DNA of 64,000 nt from Myxococcus qinghaiensis (GTDB lineage Bacteria; Myxococcota; Myxococcia; Myxococcales; Myxococcaceae): the NCBI RefSeq assembly GCF_024198215.1, contig NZ_JAKCFA010000002.1, forward strand, positions 186,001 to 250,000. Reading direction: 5' to 3'. The notes beneath the pieces were generated by a model. The model saw nothing but the letters and a program-made list of their open reading frames with translations. It was not told the DNA's origin and made no database searches. A program made the position numbers and the translations under genes. Positions 23,915 through 33,792 of this stretch are shown here, in pieces. Every line of letters begins with the position of its first letter. Position 1 is the stretch's first letter.

Positions 23915-24875
23915 GAATTCACGAGCGCGTGGAACCCTGCTGAGCCAGTTGCCCCAGCGGGTGGACGTGTACGAAGTCGGCCCTCGGGACGGACTCCAGA
24001 ACGAGCTGCGCACGCTGCCCACGAAGGACAAGGCGCGGCTCATCGACGCCCTCGTCACGGCTGGCGAGAAGCGCATCGAGGTGACGTCGTTCGTGTCACC
24101 CAAGTGGATTCCCCAGCTCGCGGATGCAGAGGAGCTGCTGCGGCTGGTGGGGCGGCGCGAGGGCGTGGTGTTCTCCGCGCTGGTGCCCAACCTCAAGGGC
24201 CTGGAGCGCGCGAAGGATGCGGGGCTGCAGGAGGCCGCGGTGTTCATCTCCGCGTCCGAGGCCCACTCCAAGAAGAACATCAACAAGAGCATCGCCGAGG
24301 CCATGGCGGGGGCCCGCGAGGTGACGTCCGCGGCGCTCCAGGCCGGGATGCGCGTGCGCGGCTACCTGTCCACCGTGTGGGGCTGCCCCTACGAGGGCCA
24401 TGTCCCGGTGGAGCGCGTGGTGGACATCTGCCGGTACCTGGTGGACGCGGGCATCTACCAGCTCAGCCTCGGCGACACGATTGGCGTGGGCACGCCCCGG
24501 CAGACGGAGGAGATTCTCGAGGCGCTCCTCAAGCACCTGCCGGTGGAGAAGCTGGCGCTGCACCTCCACGACACCCGGGGCACCGCGCTGGCCAACTCGC
24601 TGGTGGGCCTGTCCGCGGGCGTGACGACGTTCGACGCGAGCATCGGCGGGCTGGGAGGTTGCCCCTATGCGCCCGGGGCCGCGGGCAACCTGGCCACCGA
24701 GGACGCCGTCTTCATGTTCCACGGCATGGGCGTCGACACGGGCATCAACCTGGACCGGCTGGTCGAGGCCGGGGAGATTGCCCAGGAGCTCATCGGCCGG
24801 AAGCTCGCGGGCAAGTACCTGCAGGCCGCGCTGGGCGAGCGCGAGAAGAAGGCCTCCCGTCGCTTGCAGACCTGA
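23907..24875 (+). CDS. mvaB: Hydroxymethylglutaryl-CoA lyase
   Basis: 322 aa. Cleaves HMG-CoA to acetyl-CoA and acetoacetate, the last step of leucine/isovalerate breakdown. Signatures: VYEVGPRDGLQNE (Arg27, Asp28), VTSFVSPKWIPQLADAEELL, ISASEAHSKKNINKS, LSLGDTIGVG, LHLHDTRGTALAN (metal-binding His pair) and the family motif GGLGGCPYAPGAAGN with catalytic Cys252. The last motif separates it from HMG-CoA-lyase-like citramalate synthases. The ATG at 23907 lies inside the end of the methyltransferase gene. A methylglutaconyl-CoA-hydratase-like gene, a carboxyltransferase and an acyl-CoA dehydrogenase follow within 9 kb, which supports the catabolic role. A GC-rich hairpin follows. Confidence 0.95.
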   Translation: MAENSRARGTLLSQLPQRVDVYEVGPRDGLQNELRTLPTKDKARLIDALVTAGEKRIEVTSFVSPKWIPQLADAEELLRLVGRREGVVFSALVPNLKGLERAKDAGLQEAAVFISASEAHSKKNINKSIAEAMAGAREVTSAALQAGMRVRGYLSTVWGCPYEGHVPVERVVDICRYLVDAGIYQLSLGDTIGVGTPRQTEEILEALLKHLPVEKLALHLHDTRGTALANSLVGLSAGVTTFDASIGGLGGCPYAPGAAGNLATEDAVFMFHGMGVDTGINLDRLVEAGEIAQELIGRKLAGKYLQAALGEREKKASRRLQT

Positions 24876-24894
24876 GCCAACCCGGTGCGGCGTC

Positions 24895-24925
24895 CCCCGG
24901 GCCTTTGCTGGGAGGACGCCCGGGG
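24895..24925 (+). terminator. Hairpin after HMG-CoA lyase
   Basis: CCCCGGGC (24895-24902) pairs with GCCCGGGG (24918-24925). An alternative GCGTCC/GGACGC pairing overlaps it. No immediate T-run; GTAATTTTT follows about 28 nt later. Confidence 0.4.
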
Positions 24926-24979
24926 TGGCCGGTTCGAGAGGGGTAGCAAGCCTGTAATTTTTCGACGGTGGTTCCGAAG

Positions 24980-25031
24980 CAGGTGAGTCATTGGTAGCCT
25001 GGGTAGCAGCCGACCCTGTTTACCTCACCTG
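24980..25031 (+). repeat. Inverted repeat in the chemoreceptor gene leader
   Basis: CAGGTGAG (24980-24987) and CTCACCTG (25024-25031) form an 8-bp stem just 10 nt before the ATG of the chemoreceptor gene. It would sit in the 5' UTR. The start has no clear SD. Confidence 0.4.
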
Positions 25032-25041
25032 GACTTGCTTC

Positions 25042-26553
25042 ATGACCCACTCGGTCGACGCGACGGCCCTCGCGCGACGCTCGTCGGAGATCTTCGACGA
25101 GCATCAATCCTCCCTCAACCGCCGGACGGACCGCATGTTCGCGGTGGTGATGGGACTTCAGTGGTTGGGAGGACTCCTCACCGCGCTCATCTTGTCGCCA
25201 CGCTCGTGGGCGGGAACCACCAGTGAAGTGCACCCCCATGTCTGGGCGGCCGGCGGGCTCGGCTTCGTGGTGGCCAGCCTGCCCGTGGCGATGATCCTTC
25301 TGCGTCCCGGAGGCGAGTCCACGCGCGTCTCCATCGCCGTGGCGCAAGCGCTGATGTCGGGGATGTTGATCCACCTCATCGATGGCCGCATCGAGACGCA
25401 CTTCCACATCTTCGGCTCGCTGGCCTTCCTGGCCGTCTATCGGGACGTGCGAGTGCTGCTCATCTACTCGGGCGTGGTGGTGGTGGACCACCTGGCGCGC
25501 GGGTTGTTCTGGCCGCAGTCCATCTTCGGCACGGACCTGGCGAGCCTCTGGCGCCCGCTGGAGCACGCGGGCTGGGTGCTGTTCGAGAACGTGTTCCTCA
25601 TCCTGACGTGCCTGAGCGGACGGCGGGACTTGCGGGAGCTGGCCTCGCGACAGGCCCGGCTGGAGCTGACCCAGGCCCAGCTCCAGACGAAGGTGGTGGA
25701 GCCGTTGATCGACTCCGCCCGGGAGCTGACGGAGGCGATGCTCTCGCTGACGATCACCACCGATGACCAGCGCCGGATGTTGTCGCGACAGGCGCAGGCG
25801 CTGTCGGAGACCCAGGTGACGGCGACGGAGATTCAGCGCACGTCGGAGGAGACGTCGCGACAGGCGCAGGCCATCCTCGCGTCGACGACTCAGGCGGGCG
25901 ATGCGGGAAGCTCGGCCCAGTCGATGATTGGCAAGAGCATGCTCGGACTGGAGGGCATCCGCTCCCAGGCCTCGGAGCTGTCCGGGCAACTGGAGGAACT
26001 GGGCTCTCGTGCCCGACGCCTCACGGCCATCGCCGCCACCGTGAAGGACCTGGCGGACCAGTCGAACATGGTGGCCCTCAACGCGGGGATTGAAGCGGCG
26101 CGCTCGGGAGAGACGGGCAGGGGGTTCGCCGTGGTCGCCTCGGAGATGCGTCGGCTGGCGCGCCAGTCTCAGCAGGCCACGAGCGAGGTGCGCGTCATCC
26201 TCGACGACACGATGAAGTCCATCCACGCGGTGATGACGGCGAGCAAGCGGGGCTCCGAGCGGATGGCGCTCGACCTGGAGACGGTGCGAGCGTCCGGCGA
26301 GAGCCTCCGAGGCCTCACCTCGATGATGGAGAGCAGCACCGACAGCGTGCGCCGCATCTCGGCGGCGGTGGGACAGCAGTCGGCGGGCGTCTCGCAGCTC
26401 TTCGGCGCGGTGAATGACCTGTCCGCGATGATGACGGAGACAATGGGCCGGCTGGATGCCGCGACCTCCGCCACCAGTGCCCTGCGCACCGTCACCGACC
26501 GCGTGCAGAACGTCATCCAGACCTACCAGCCCGACTCACACCGCCCCTCCTGA
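25042..26553 (+). CDS. Methyl-accepting chemotaxis-type signalling protein
   Basis: 503 aa from the ATG at 25042. The N-terminal ~190 residues hold about six hydrophobic segments ([54 protein letters not shown]-type) with the motif [20 protein letters not shown], a membrane sensor region found on several signalling proteins. There is no periplasmic domain and no clear HAMP. The cytoplasmic coiled coil contains the conserved receptor tip ([20 protein letters not shown], then [18 protein letters not shown]), which contacts CheA/CheW. No che genes are adjacent, so it must act with an array encoded elsewhere. The stop is followed by a 26-bp palindrome. Confidence 0.9.
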   Translation: MTHSVDATALARRSSEIFDEHQSSLNRRTDRMFAVVMGLQWLGGLLTALILSPRSWAGTTSEVHPHVWAAGGLGFVVASLPVAMILLRPGGESTRVSIAVAQALMSGMLIHLIDGRIETHFHIFGSLAFLAVYRDVRVLLIYSGVVVVDHLARGLFWPQSIFGTDLASLWRPLEHAGWVLFENVFLILTCLSGRRDLRELASRQARLELTQAQLQTKVVEPLIDSARELTEAMLSLTITTDDQRRMLSRQAQALSETQVTATEIQRTSEETSRQAQAILASTTQAGDAGSSAQSMIGKSMLGLEGIRSQASELSGQLEELGSRARRLTAIAATVKDLADQSNMVALNAGIEAARSGETGRGFAVVASEMRRLARQSQQATSEVRVILDDTMKSIHAVMTASKRGSERMALDLETVRASGESLRGLTSMMESSTDSVRRISAAVGQQSAGVSQLFGAVNDLSAMMTETMGRLDAATSATSALRTVTDRVQNVIQTYQPDSHRPS

Positions 26554-26577
26554 GCCCTTGAGGGCAGGGCCGGATTT

Positions 26578-26603
26578 CACTCTGGGTAATCATACTCAGA
26601 GTG
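26578..26603. repeat. 26-bp palindrome between convergent genes
   Basis: CACTCTG (26578-26584) pairs with CAGAGTG (26597-26603), and inner GTA pairs with TAC around a TCA-containing centre. It lies between the chemoreceptor stop and the stop of the next (minus-strand) gene, so it may terminate transcription from both sides, though there is no T-run. It is AT-richer than its surroundings. Confidence 0.5.
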
Positions 26604-26661
26604 TGTCTTGTGGGGTTTTCAGAGGGGCGGACTCCACGGCCCGCCCCCCACGCTTCACGAT

Positions 26662-28623
26662 TCACCGGTCGCCGATCATCGACGCCAGCTTCTCCTGAAG
26701 GCCCAGGTGCGCCGCCGCGGACTCCAGCATGCGGCGCTCCTTGCGGTCGATGCGGCCATCCACCAGGGCCATCTCGACGATGTTGCGCAGGAAGACCTCG
26801 GCCTCGGGGCTGCCCCGGACGACCAGTCGCTCGAAGAGCTGGGGCCCCGCGTTGAGGGCCATCTCCACCTGGGACCACGCGACATCCCAGCGCTCGGCGC
26901 ACAGCTTCAGCAGCTTGCGCTCGGCGGGCGTCACGGTGCCGTCGGCGGCGGCGATGGCGGCCATCATGTAGAGCAGCCGCTGGCGCTCCTGGACATCCAT
27001 CACCGCATCCGTGCCGTTCCCCGCAGGAGCCGCCGCGGGCGCTCCATTCGAAGACCGAGCGGCATGCGAGCGGGCAGGCGGGGCCCGGTAGGCGCCGGCG
27101 CCCTCGCGGACATTCCACGCCTCGAAGGGCAGCGCGGACGCGAGCACCCAGTCCCGTTCACCGGTGGCGAGCTGCGTGCCACAGAACTCGCAAGCCGTGG
27201 CGGCGCTGTCGGTGAGCGGCGCGTTGCACTGGGGGCAGCGGTCCGTGGACACGCCATTCGCCGTGTTCGTCCGCGCGCCATGCTTGCGCACCAGCGTGAA
27301 GACGAAGCGCTGGGGCAGGGTGGGAATCTGGGGCGGACGCTCGTTGACGGGCCCCACGCCCATGCGCGCGCTCCAGCGAATCTCCACGTGGGCACGGTCA
27401 TACCCGCGCGGATCCACCTCCAGCACCCGCACGTCCACCGAGCCCACCGCGCACTCCAGGAACACGCGCCGCCGACCCTGACGGCGCAGCCCCTCCAGCT
27501 CGGAGTTCAGCGTGCCGAGCGCATCCGGCGTCGCCACCTTGGACAGGCCGTTCGTGTCGCCCCGGCTCTGCGCGTCGATCCACTTCCAGAACAGCAGCGA
27601 CGCACGGTCCTCGAGGACCTCCAGGCTGAGCGCCGGGTCGCCCTGGCGCGCCTGCATCAGCCCATCCACCGTCCGGTGGTAGCGCGAGTGCTCCACGCCC
27701 TGCGTTATCTCCGTGAGCGTCCAGTCGTAGTTGCCGGAGTTCACCACCGCGTTGCAGAACTCGCAGCGGTTGGCCGCGCCGCCCTTGTACGGCGCGCCGC
27801 AGTTGGGGCACTTGCCCTGGAACAGGTCCGCGCCGATGCGCGTCTGCGCGCCCGGCTTGCGCACGAAGGTCCACACCTCCGTGAAGGTCTCCATCCGGGC
27901 CCGGCGCGCGGCTTCGACTGCCTGCGCATCCGTGTCGTTCGCCGACACATCCGTGTCCCGCATCCGCGCCTGCACGCGGACCTGGATGCTGTCGAACCAC
28001 TCGCTCTGCTCCAGGCCGATGAGCTGGACGTCGAGCACCTCGATGTCGGTGATGGCATCGCGCACGCCCTGCGCATCCAGCAGCTTGAGCTGCACGTCGA
28101 AGCGCTGCCACGTCGCATCCGACAGGAAGGGCCGCACCGGCGTCATGTCGCGGCGGAACCAGGCCTGCTGCAGGTCCATGAACAGCCGGCGCACCTTGCC
28201 GAGCACCGGCTCCAGTTCGAAGGCGGGGTCCTTCAGCTTGAGCGCGTTGACCCAGCCGGACACGTCGCGGGAGGTCACCTGGGTGCGCTGGTCCGCCTCG
28301 TACTGGTCCAACGCCTTGCGCGTGGTGGCCGTCGGGTGGAGGTTGCGCTTGTAGAGCCAGTACCCGACGCCGCAGATGACCAGCAGCGGAATCATCACCT
28401 TCGGGTAGCGGAAGACCAGGCGGAACGCCTCGAAGAGGATCCAGATGGGAAGGCCATCGCCGCCGCCGTTACGGTCGGAGGAGGGTCGCGTGTAGTGCTC
28501 GCCACCACCGCCTCGGGCCAGGGCTTCGAGCGGAGAAAGGGCCAGGGCCACCAGGGGAAGGGCCAGGGGCCACCGGGAGGCCCAAGGGGCGAGCTGTCGG
28601 AGCACGGTGCGCGGCGAAGGCAT
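26662..28623 (-). CDS. Membrane protein with two Tim44-like/zinc-ribbon units and a TerB-like domain
   Basis: 653 aa. A signal-like N-terminus (WPLALPLVALALSPLEALA) and a Gly-rich linker precede a TM helix (VMIPLLVICGVGYWLY, about residue 75-90). A Tim44/TcaA-like domain (about 110-260: LFMDLQQAWFRRDMTPVRPF, WFDSIQVRVQARM) follows, then a zinc ribbon (CPNC..CEFC, about 270-290). A second Tim44-like unit (about 300-450) ends in another zinc ribbon (CPQC..CEFC, about 460-480). The last ~110 residues are TerB-like (AAIAAADGTVTPAERKLLKL, EMALVDGRIDRKERRMLES). Tim44-like domains bind membranes or partner proteins; TerB domains occur in envelope stress systems. No specific role can be assigned. Confidence 0.85.
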   Translation of the reverse strand: MPSPRTVLRQLAPWASRWPLALPLVALALSPLEALARGGGGEHYTRPSSDRNGGGDGLPIWILFEAFRLVFRYPKVMIPLLVICGVGYWLYKRNLHPTATTRKALDQYEADQRTQVTSRDVSGWVNALKLKDPAFELEPVLGKVRRLFMDLQQAWFRRDMTPVRPFLSDATWQRFDVQLKLLDAQGVRDAITDIEVLDVQLIGLEQSEWFDSIQVRVQARMRDTDVSANDTDAQAVEAARRARMETFTEVWTFVRKPGAQTRIGADLFQGKCPNCGAPYKGGAANRCEFCNAVVNSGNYDWTLTEITQGVEHSRYHRTVDGLMQARQGDPALSLEVLEDRASLLFWKWIDAQSRGDTNGLSKVATPDALGTLNSELEGLRRQGRRRVFLECAVGSVDVRVLEVDPRGYDRAHVEIRWSARMGVGPVNERPPQIPTLPQRFVFTLVRKHGARTNTANGVSTDRCPQCNAPLTDSAATACEFCGTQLATGERDWVLASALPFEAWNVREGAGAYRAPPARSHAARSSNGAPAAAPAGNGTDAVMDVQERQRLLYMMAAIAAADGTVTPAERKLLKLCAERWDVAWSQVEMALNAGPQLFERLVVRGSPEAEVFLRNIVEMALVDGRIDRKERRMLESAAAHLGLQEKLASMIGDR

Positions 28624-28625
28624 GA

Positions 28626-29501
<876 letters not shown>

Positions 29502-29606
29502 AGAAACACACGAGGGGCGGTGGCTCGCGACTGGCGAACCCCCGCCCCCGTGAACTCGCGTCGGGTCGGACCCTCGTTGACCGAGTGGCCCGCGCGACGA
29601 GGCGTG

Positions 29607-29966
29607 TCAGGCGCTGGCGCTCTTCTCCGGCGCCAGGCCGATGTTCTGCTTGTTCATGTAGCCCATGGCCTTGTCCTTCACCTGGCTGCGCAGGTCGTCG
29701 CCCGTCTTGGGCGTGAGCAGCACGGCCGCCACGCCGCCCGCCACCGCGCCGATGAGGAACAGCCCCAGGCTGCCCAGGCCGGAGCGCGCCGGCTTGTAGG
29801 TCGTCAGCCCCACGTGCCGCAGTGCATCATCCGGCTCGAATTCGTCCCAGCGCGCGCGGGCGACCCGGGGGAGGTCGTCGAGGAGCTTGTGCGCCATCCA
29901 CTTGCGGTACAGCTCGCTCTTGGCCAATCCCTTCGCCGTCCACTTCGCCTTCTTCTTCGCGAACAT
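29607..29966 (-). CDS. YtxH-domain protein
   Basis: 119 aa. A basic N-terminus (FAKKKAKWTAKGLAKSELYR), then a single TM helix LFLIGAVAGGVAAVLLTPKTG near residue 70-88 that runs into GDDLRSQVKDKAMGYM. The GAVAGAV.A.LL.P.SG.E.R pattern is the YtxH domain found on small general-stress membrane proteins of unknown mechanism. It stands alone between convergent liuC and the divergent carboxyltransferase. An SD-like GGAGGGA precedes the ATG. Confidence 0.8.
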   Translation of the reverse strand: MFAKKKAKWTAKGLAKSELYRKWMAHKLLDDLPRVARARWDEFEPDDALRHVGLTTYKPARSGLGSLGLFLIGAVAGGVAAVLLTPKTGDDLRSQVKDKAMGYMNKQNIGLAPEKSASA

Positions 29967-30172
29967 GCTTCCCTCCTGGGCCAGTGTTGGTCGGGGACGC
30001 GCCGCGCTTCGGAGCGTCTCCTTCGAGCTCTGAAGGTAGGCAGGGAAGCCCGTGCTGGCATCCCCCGGGCCCTGGGGTTCGCACGACGCGTCATCAGATG
30101 GACGACAAGGTGTGTCGACCCCTCGGTGAGTTAGCAGCCAGCCGTGGACCTTTCTGCTATGTCGCCCGGGCC

Positions 30173-31702
30173 ATGTCCCAAGACACGAAACTGCTCGAGA
30201 AGATCGCCCAGGTGGAGAAGGGTGGCGCGTCGAAGTACCACGCGAAGAACCAGGAGGCCGGCAAGCTGTTCGCGCGCGAGCGCATCCGCCTGCTCGTCGA
30301 CGAGGGCTCCTTCGTCGAAGACGCGAAGCTCGCCAACAACCTGGACGCGGAGCTGCCCTCGGACGGTGTCGTCATCGGCCTGGGCAAGGTGGCCGGACGC
30401 ACCGTGGCCATCATGGCCAACGACTCCACGGTGAAGGCCGGGAGCTGGGGCGCCCGCACGGTGGAGAAGATCCTCCGCATCCAGGAGACGGCCCGCTCGC
30501 TGCGCTGCCCGCTGCTCTACCTGGTGGACTCCGCCGGAGCCCGCATCACCGACCAGGTGGAGATGTTCCCCGGTCGCCGGGGCGCTGGCCGCATCTTCTA
30601 CAACGAGGTGCACATGTCCGGGGACGTGCCCCAGGTGTGCCTGCTCTTCGGCCCCTCCGCCGCCGGTGGCGCGTACATCCCCGCGTTCTGCGACCTGGTC
30701 ATCATGGTGGACGGCAACGCCTCCATGTACCTGGGCAGCCCGCGCATGGCGGAGATGGTGATTGGTGAGAAGGTGACGCTGGAGGAGATGGGCGGCGCGA
30801 AGATGCACTGCTCCGTCTCCGGCTGCGGCGACGTGCTGGTGAAGACGGAGCAGGAGGCCATCGCCGCGGCGAAGAACTACCTGAGCTACTTCCCGGAGAA
30901 CTGCAGCCAGCTGCCGCCGCGCGCGGAGTCCAAGGCGCCCAAGGCCAGCGGGAAGAAGATCGAGGAGATCGTCCCCGTCGACCAGAACAAGCCCTTCGAC
31001 ATGCACGCCCTCATCACCGAGCTCATCGACGAGGGGAGCTGGTTCGAGGTGAAGAAGCTCTTCGCCCAGGAGCTGATTACCGGCCTGGCCCGCATCGACG
31101 GCCGCCCCGTGGGCATCATCGCCAACCAGCCCAAGTACAAGGGCGGCGTGCTCTTCGTGGACAGCGCGGACAAGGCGGCCCGGTTCATCTGGCTGTGTGA
31201 TGCCTTCAACATTCCGCTGCTCTACATGGCGGACGTGCCGGGCTTCATGATTGGCACCAAGGTGGAGCGCGCGGGCATCATCCGCTCCGGCGCGAAGATG
31301 ATCTCCGCCGTGTCCGAGGCCAGCGTGCCCCGCATCTGCCTCGTCGTGCGCAAGGCGTACGGCGCCGGCCTCTACGCCATGAGCGGCCCGGGCTTCGCGC
31401 CGGAGGCCACCCTGGCGCTGCCCGGGGCGATGATCGCCGTCATGGGCCCGGAGGCGGCCGTCAACGCCGTCTACTACAACAAGATTCAAGAGCTGCCCGA
31501 GGCCGAGCGCCCCGCCTTCGTCCAGAAGCTGCGCGACGAGTACAAGGCGGACGTGGACATCTACAAGCTGGCCAGCGAGCTGGTCATCGATGACATCGTC
31601 CCCGGCGAGCGCCTGCGTCACGAGCTGACCCAGCGGTACGGGCTGTACGCGTCGCGACAGACGCCTCGGGCCGAAAAGAAGCACGGCGTCTATCCCGTTT
31701 GA
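30173..31702 (+). CDS. Acyl-CoA carboxylase, carboxyltransferase (beta) subunit
   Basis: 509 aa from the ATG at 30173; the ORF is open upstream, but that part is not family-like. The biotin-dependent carboxyltransferase family is clear: RLLVDEGSFVE, LYLVDSAGARITDQVEMFPG (acyl-CoA/oxyanion region), FGPSAAGGAYIPAFCD, MADVPGFMIGTKVE (second oxyanion motif) and RKAYGAGLYAMSG. It transfers carboxyl from biotin to an acyl-CoA. Candidates are methylcrotonyl-CoA, propionyl-CoA or geranyl-CoA; the leucine-pathway neighbours favour the first, but sequence cannot decide. No biotin carboxylase/BCCP gene is adjacent. An acyl-CoA dehydrogenase gene follows after a hairpin. Confidence 0.88.
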   Translation: MSQDTKLLEKIAQVEKGGASKYHAKNQEAGKLFARERIRLLVDEGSFVEDAKLANNLDAELPSDGVVIGLGKVAGRTVAIMANDSTVKAGSWGARTVEKILRIQETARSLRCPLLYLVDSAGARITDQVEMFPGRRGAGRIFYNEVHMSGDVPQVCLLFGPSAAGGAYIPAFCDLVIMVDGNASMYLGSPRMAEMVIGEKVTLEEMGGAKMHCSVSGCGDVLVKTEQEAIAAAKNYLSYFPENCSQLPPRAESKAPKASGKKIEEIVPVDQNKPFDMHALITELIDEGSWFEVKKLFAQELITGLARIDGRPVGIIANQPKYKGGVLFVDSADKAARFIWLCDAFNIPLLYMADVPGFMIGTKVERAGIIRSGAKMISAVSEASVPRICLVVRKAYGAGLYAMSGPGFAPEATLALPGAMIAVMGPEAAVNAVYYNKIQELPEAERPAFVQKLRDEYKADVDIYKLASELVIDDIVPGERLRHELTQRYGLYASRQTPRAEKKHGVYPV

Positions 31703-31720
31703 GTAGAGAATCTTGCCCTG

Positions 31721-31745
31721 CCCGGAAGGCCCGCTGCCTTCCGGG
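31721..31745 (+). terminator. Hairpin between carboxyltransferase and acyl-CoA dehydrogenase genes
   Basis: CCCGGAAGGC (31721-31730) and GCCTTCCGGG (31736-31745) form a perfect 10-bp stem with a 5-nt loop. Only CCCTTTG follows, so termination may be partial. Confidence 0.5.
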
Positions 31746-31751
31746 ACCCTT

Positions 31752-31761
31752 TGCTATAGAT
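31752..31761 (+). promoter_or_regulatory. Extended -10 element before the acyl-CoA dehydrogenase gene
   Basis: TGCTATAGAT (31752-31761) is an extended -10-like element 11 nt before the ATG at 31772. No -35 match is visible and the leader would be very short. A similar TGCTATG sequence precedes the carboxyltransferase ATG (30155-30161). Confidence 0.35.
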
Positions 31762-31771
31762 CCACCCGACC

Positions 31772-32917
31772 ATGGACTTTGAACTTCCCGAAAGTCATCG
31801 CGCCCTCCAGTCCTCCCTCCGCGACTTCTGCGAGCGCAAGGTGAAGCCCTTCGCCAGCCAGTGGGACAAGGACGAGAAGTTCCCCATGGAGGTGGTGAAG
31901 GAGCTGGGCCAGCTCGGCGTCATGGGCATCCTCGTCTCGGAGAAGTACGGCGGGGCGGACATGGACTCGCTCGCCGTGGCCGTGGCCGTGGAGGAGATCG
32001 CCCGCTACGACGGCTCGCTCGCCCTCACGGTGGCCAGCCACAACGGCCTGGGCACCAGCCACCTGCGCGTCTTCGGCAACGAGACGCAGCACGCGAAGTA
32101 CCTGCCCAAGCTCGCCTCCGCGGAGGCCCTGGGCGCCTGGGGCCTGACGGAGCCCGGGTCCGGCTCGGACGCGTCCGGCATGAAGACGACGGCGGTGCGC
32201 CAGGGGAAGAACTGGGTGCTCAACGGCACCAAGATGTTCATCACCCAGGGCACCGTGGGCGACGTCTTCGTCGTCCTCGCGGTGACGTCCCCCCAGAAGC
32301 GCCAGAAGGGCGTCACGGCGTTCCTCCTGGAGAAGGGGATGCCCGGGTTCAGCCAGCGCGCCATCCACGGCAAGCTGGGCATGCGCTCGTCGGACACGGC
32401 GGAGCTGGTGCTGGAGAACGTGGAAGTGCCGGACGAGAACCGCGTCGGCGAGGTCGACCACGGCTTCATCGACACGATGAAGATCCTCGACAAGGGCCGC
32501 ATCACCATCGGCGCGCTGGCGGTGGGCCTGGCCCGGGGCGCGCTGGAGGAGTCGGTGCGCTACTCCAAGGACCGCACCGCCTTCGGCCAGCCCATCTCCG
32601 AGTTCCAGGCCCTGCGCTGGATGATGGCGGACATGAAGACGGAGACGGACGCGGCCCGGCTGCTCGTCCACCGCGCGGCCCGCCTGGCCGACGCGGGTCA
32701 GCCGTACTCCAAGGAAGCCTCCATGGCGAAGCTGTTCGCCTCCGAGGTCGCCATGCGCGCCGCCTCCAAGGCGGTGCAGATCCACGGCGGCTACGGCTAC
32801 ACCCGTGAATTCCCCGTTGAGCGCTACCTCCGCGACGCCAAATTGTGTGAAATTGGAGAGGGAACGAGCGAGATCCAACGCACCATCATCGCGAGAGAGA
32901 CCTTCAAAGGGGCTTGA
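31772..32917 (+). CDS. Acyl-CoA dehydrogenase (short/branched-chain type)
   Basis: 381 aa, normal length. Landmarks: [37 protein letters not shown] (FAD/substrate), [57 protein letters not shown] and [16 protein letters not shown]. The Glu in GEGTSEIQ is at the position of the catalytic base of short/medium-chain enzymes. Isovaleryl-CoA dehydrogenases have a non-acidic residue there and place the base elsewhere, so this is more likely a butyryl-, 2-methylbutyryl- or isobutyryl-type enzyme. The flanking gene overlaps its stop by one base. Electrons would pass to ETF, which is not encoded here. Confidence 0.9.
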   Translation: MDFELPESHRALQSSLRDFCERKVKPFASQWDKDEKFPMEVVKELGQLGVMGILVSEKYGGADMDSLAVAVAVEEIARYDGSLALTVASHNGLGTSHLRVFGNETQHAKYLPKLASAEALGAWGLTEPGSGSDASGMKTTAVRQGKNWVLNGTKMFITQGTVGDVFVVLAVTSPQKRQKGVTAFLLEKGMPGFSQRAIHGKLGMRSSDTAELVLENVEVPDENRVGEVDHGFIDTMKILDKGRITIGALAVGLARGALEESVRYSKDRTAFGQPISEFQALRWMMADMKTETDAARLLVHRAARLADAGQPYSKEASMAKLFASEVAMRAASKAVQIHGGYGYTREFPVERYLRDAKLCEIGEGTSEIQRTIIARETFKGA

Positions 32918-33783
32918 TGGACACGGCACGGCTGGAGGGACTCGGGCTTCAAGTACGTGAGGATGTGGCTGGCATCGAAGCGGTGCTGGACCTGGAGTCG
33001 TCGCCTCTCGTCAATCCCGTGACCAAGGCGTTCATCGCCGAGGTGACCTTCCAGGTGATGGGGGACCGGCTCATCCCCATCTCCCCGGCGGCGGTGGTGG
33101 GCCTGGCGCCCATCCTCGTCGGCGCCCTCAGCGACGTGGCGGACATCGAAGCGCTGCTGTCGGACGCCTTCAACGAGCACATCTTCCACGTCCAGCGCCG
33201 CTCGGCGGAGCTCCAGGTGCTGGGGCTGACGCCGCGCGTGGACCAGGACACCCTGGAGCTGTCCACCGAGGTGGTGGAGGGGGACCTCACCGTCCTGCTC
33301 GCGGCGGACCGGCTGGGCAACTTCCGGATTGCTCGCGCCCAGCGGGAGAAGGGTGGCGAGGTGTCCGGCGGTGCGGGGCACACGCTGGAGCTGTCGGAGT
33401 TCCGGGAGCGCGCGGCGCTGACGGGCTACCTGGCGGCACTGCTGGGAGAGCCCGCGAGCCGTCCCCAGCCTTCGCCCACGGGCGCGGGGCTGGTGCGCTT
33501 TTCCGACATCGTGGAGAAGTTTGGCGTGGAGTCGTTGGTTCCGCCCCGGAGCAGCCTGGAGCTGCTGGCGCAGTTGCAGGTGGAGGGCCGGCCGTACCGC
33601 TTCGCCGCCGCGAGGGTGGCGGGGCGCACCTTCCGGGGACTCCTCGCGGGGGCCCAGGGCAAGGTGTGGGCGGGCCGGTTCGAGCTGGATGAATTCCCGG
33701 GCATTGCCCGGATGGTGGCGGCGCTGCTGAAAGTTCGTCCCGAGGCCGTGAGGCTGGTGGGACCGGACGCGCCTCAGGAGTGA
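32917..33783 (+). CDS. Conserved-looking protein of unknown function
   Basis: 288 aa; ATG 32917 overlaps the dehydrogenase stop (TGATG). Predicted cytoplasmic, with no signal or TM segment. The N-terminal half has QVMGDRLIPISPAAVVGLAP and LSDVADIEALLSDAFNEH; the C-terminal half has VEKFGVESLVPPRSSLELLA and FAAARVAGRTFRGLLAGAQG. I recognise no domain. Codon bias is the same as its neighbours, so it is a real gene. It ends 9 nt before rnc and is probably translated with it, so a link to RNA metabolism or to the acyl-CoA genes is equally possible. Confidence 0.8.
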   Translation: MDTARLEGLGLQVREDVAGIEAVLDLESSPLVNPVTKAFIAEVTFQVMGDRLIPISPAAVVGLAPILVGALSDVADIEALLSDAFNEHIFHVQRRSAELQVLGLTPRVDQDTLELSTEVVEGDLTVLLAADRLGNFRIARAQREKGGEVSGGAGHTLELSEFRERAALTGYLAALLGEPASRPQPSPTGAGLVRFSDIVEKFGVESLVPPRSSLELLAQLQVEGRPYRFAAARVAGRTFRGLLAGAQGKVWAGRFELDEFPGIARMVAALLKVRPEAVRLVGPDAPQE

Positions 33784-33792
33784 GAGACGTCC

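Noticed and set aside
31772-32917. Isovaleryl-CoA dehydrogenase (liuA)
   Set aside because: Gene context fits, but the GEGTSEIQ segment has Glu where isovaleryl-CoA dehydrogenases have a non-acidic residue.
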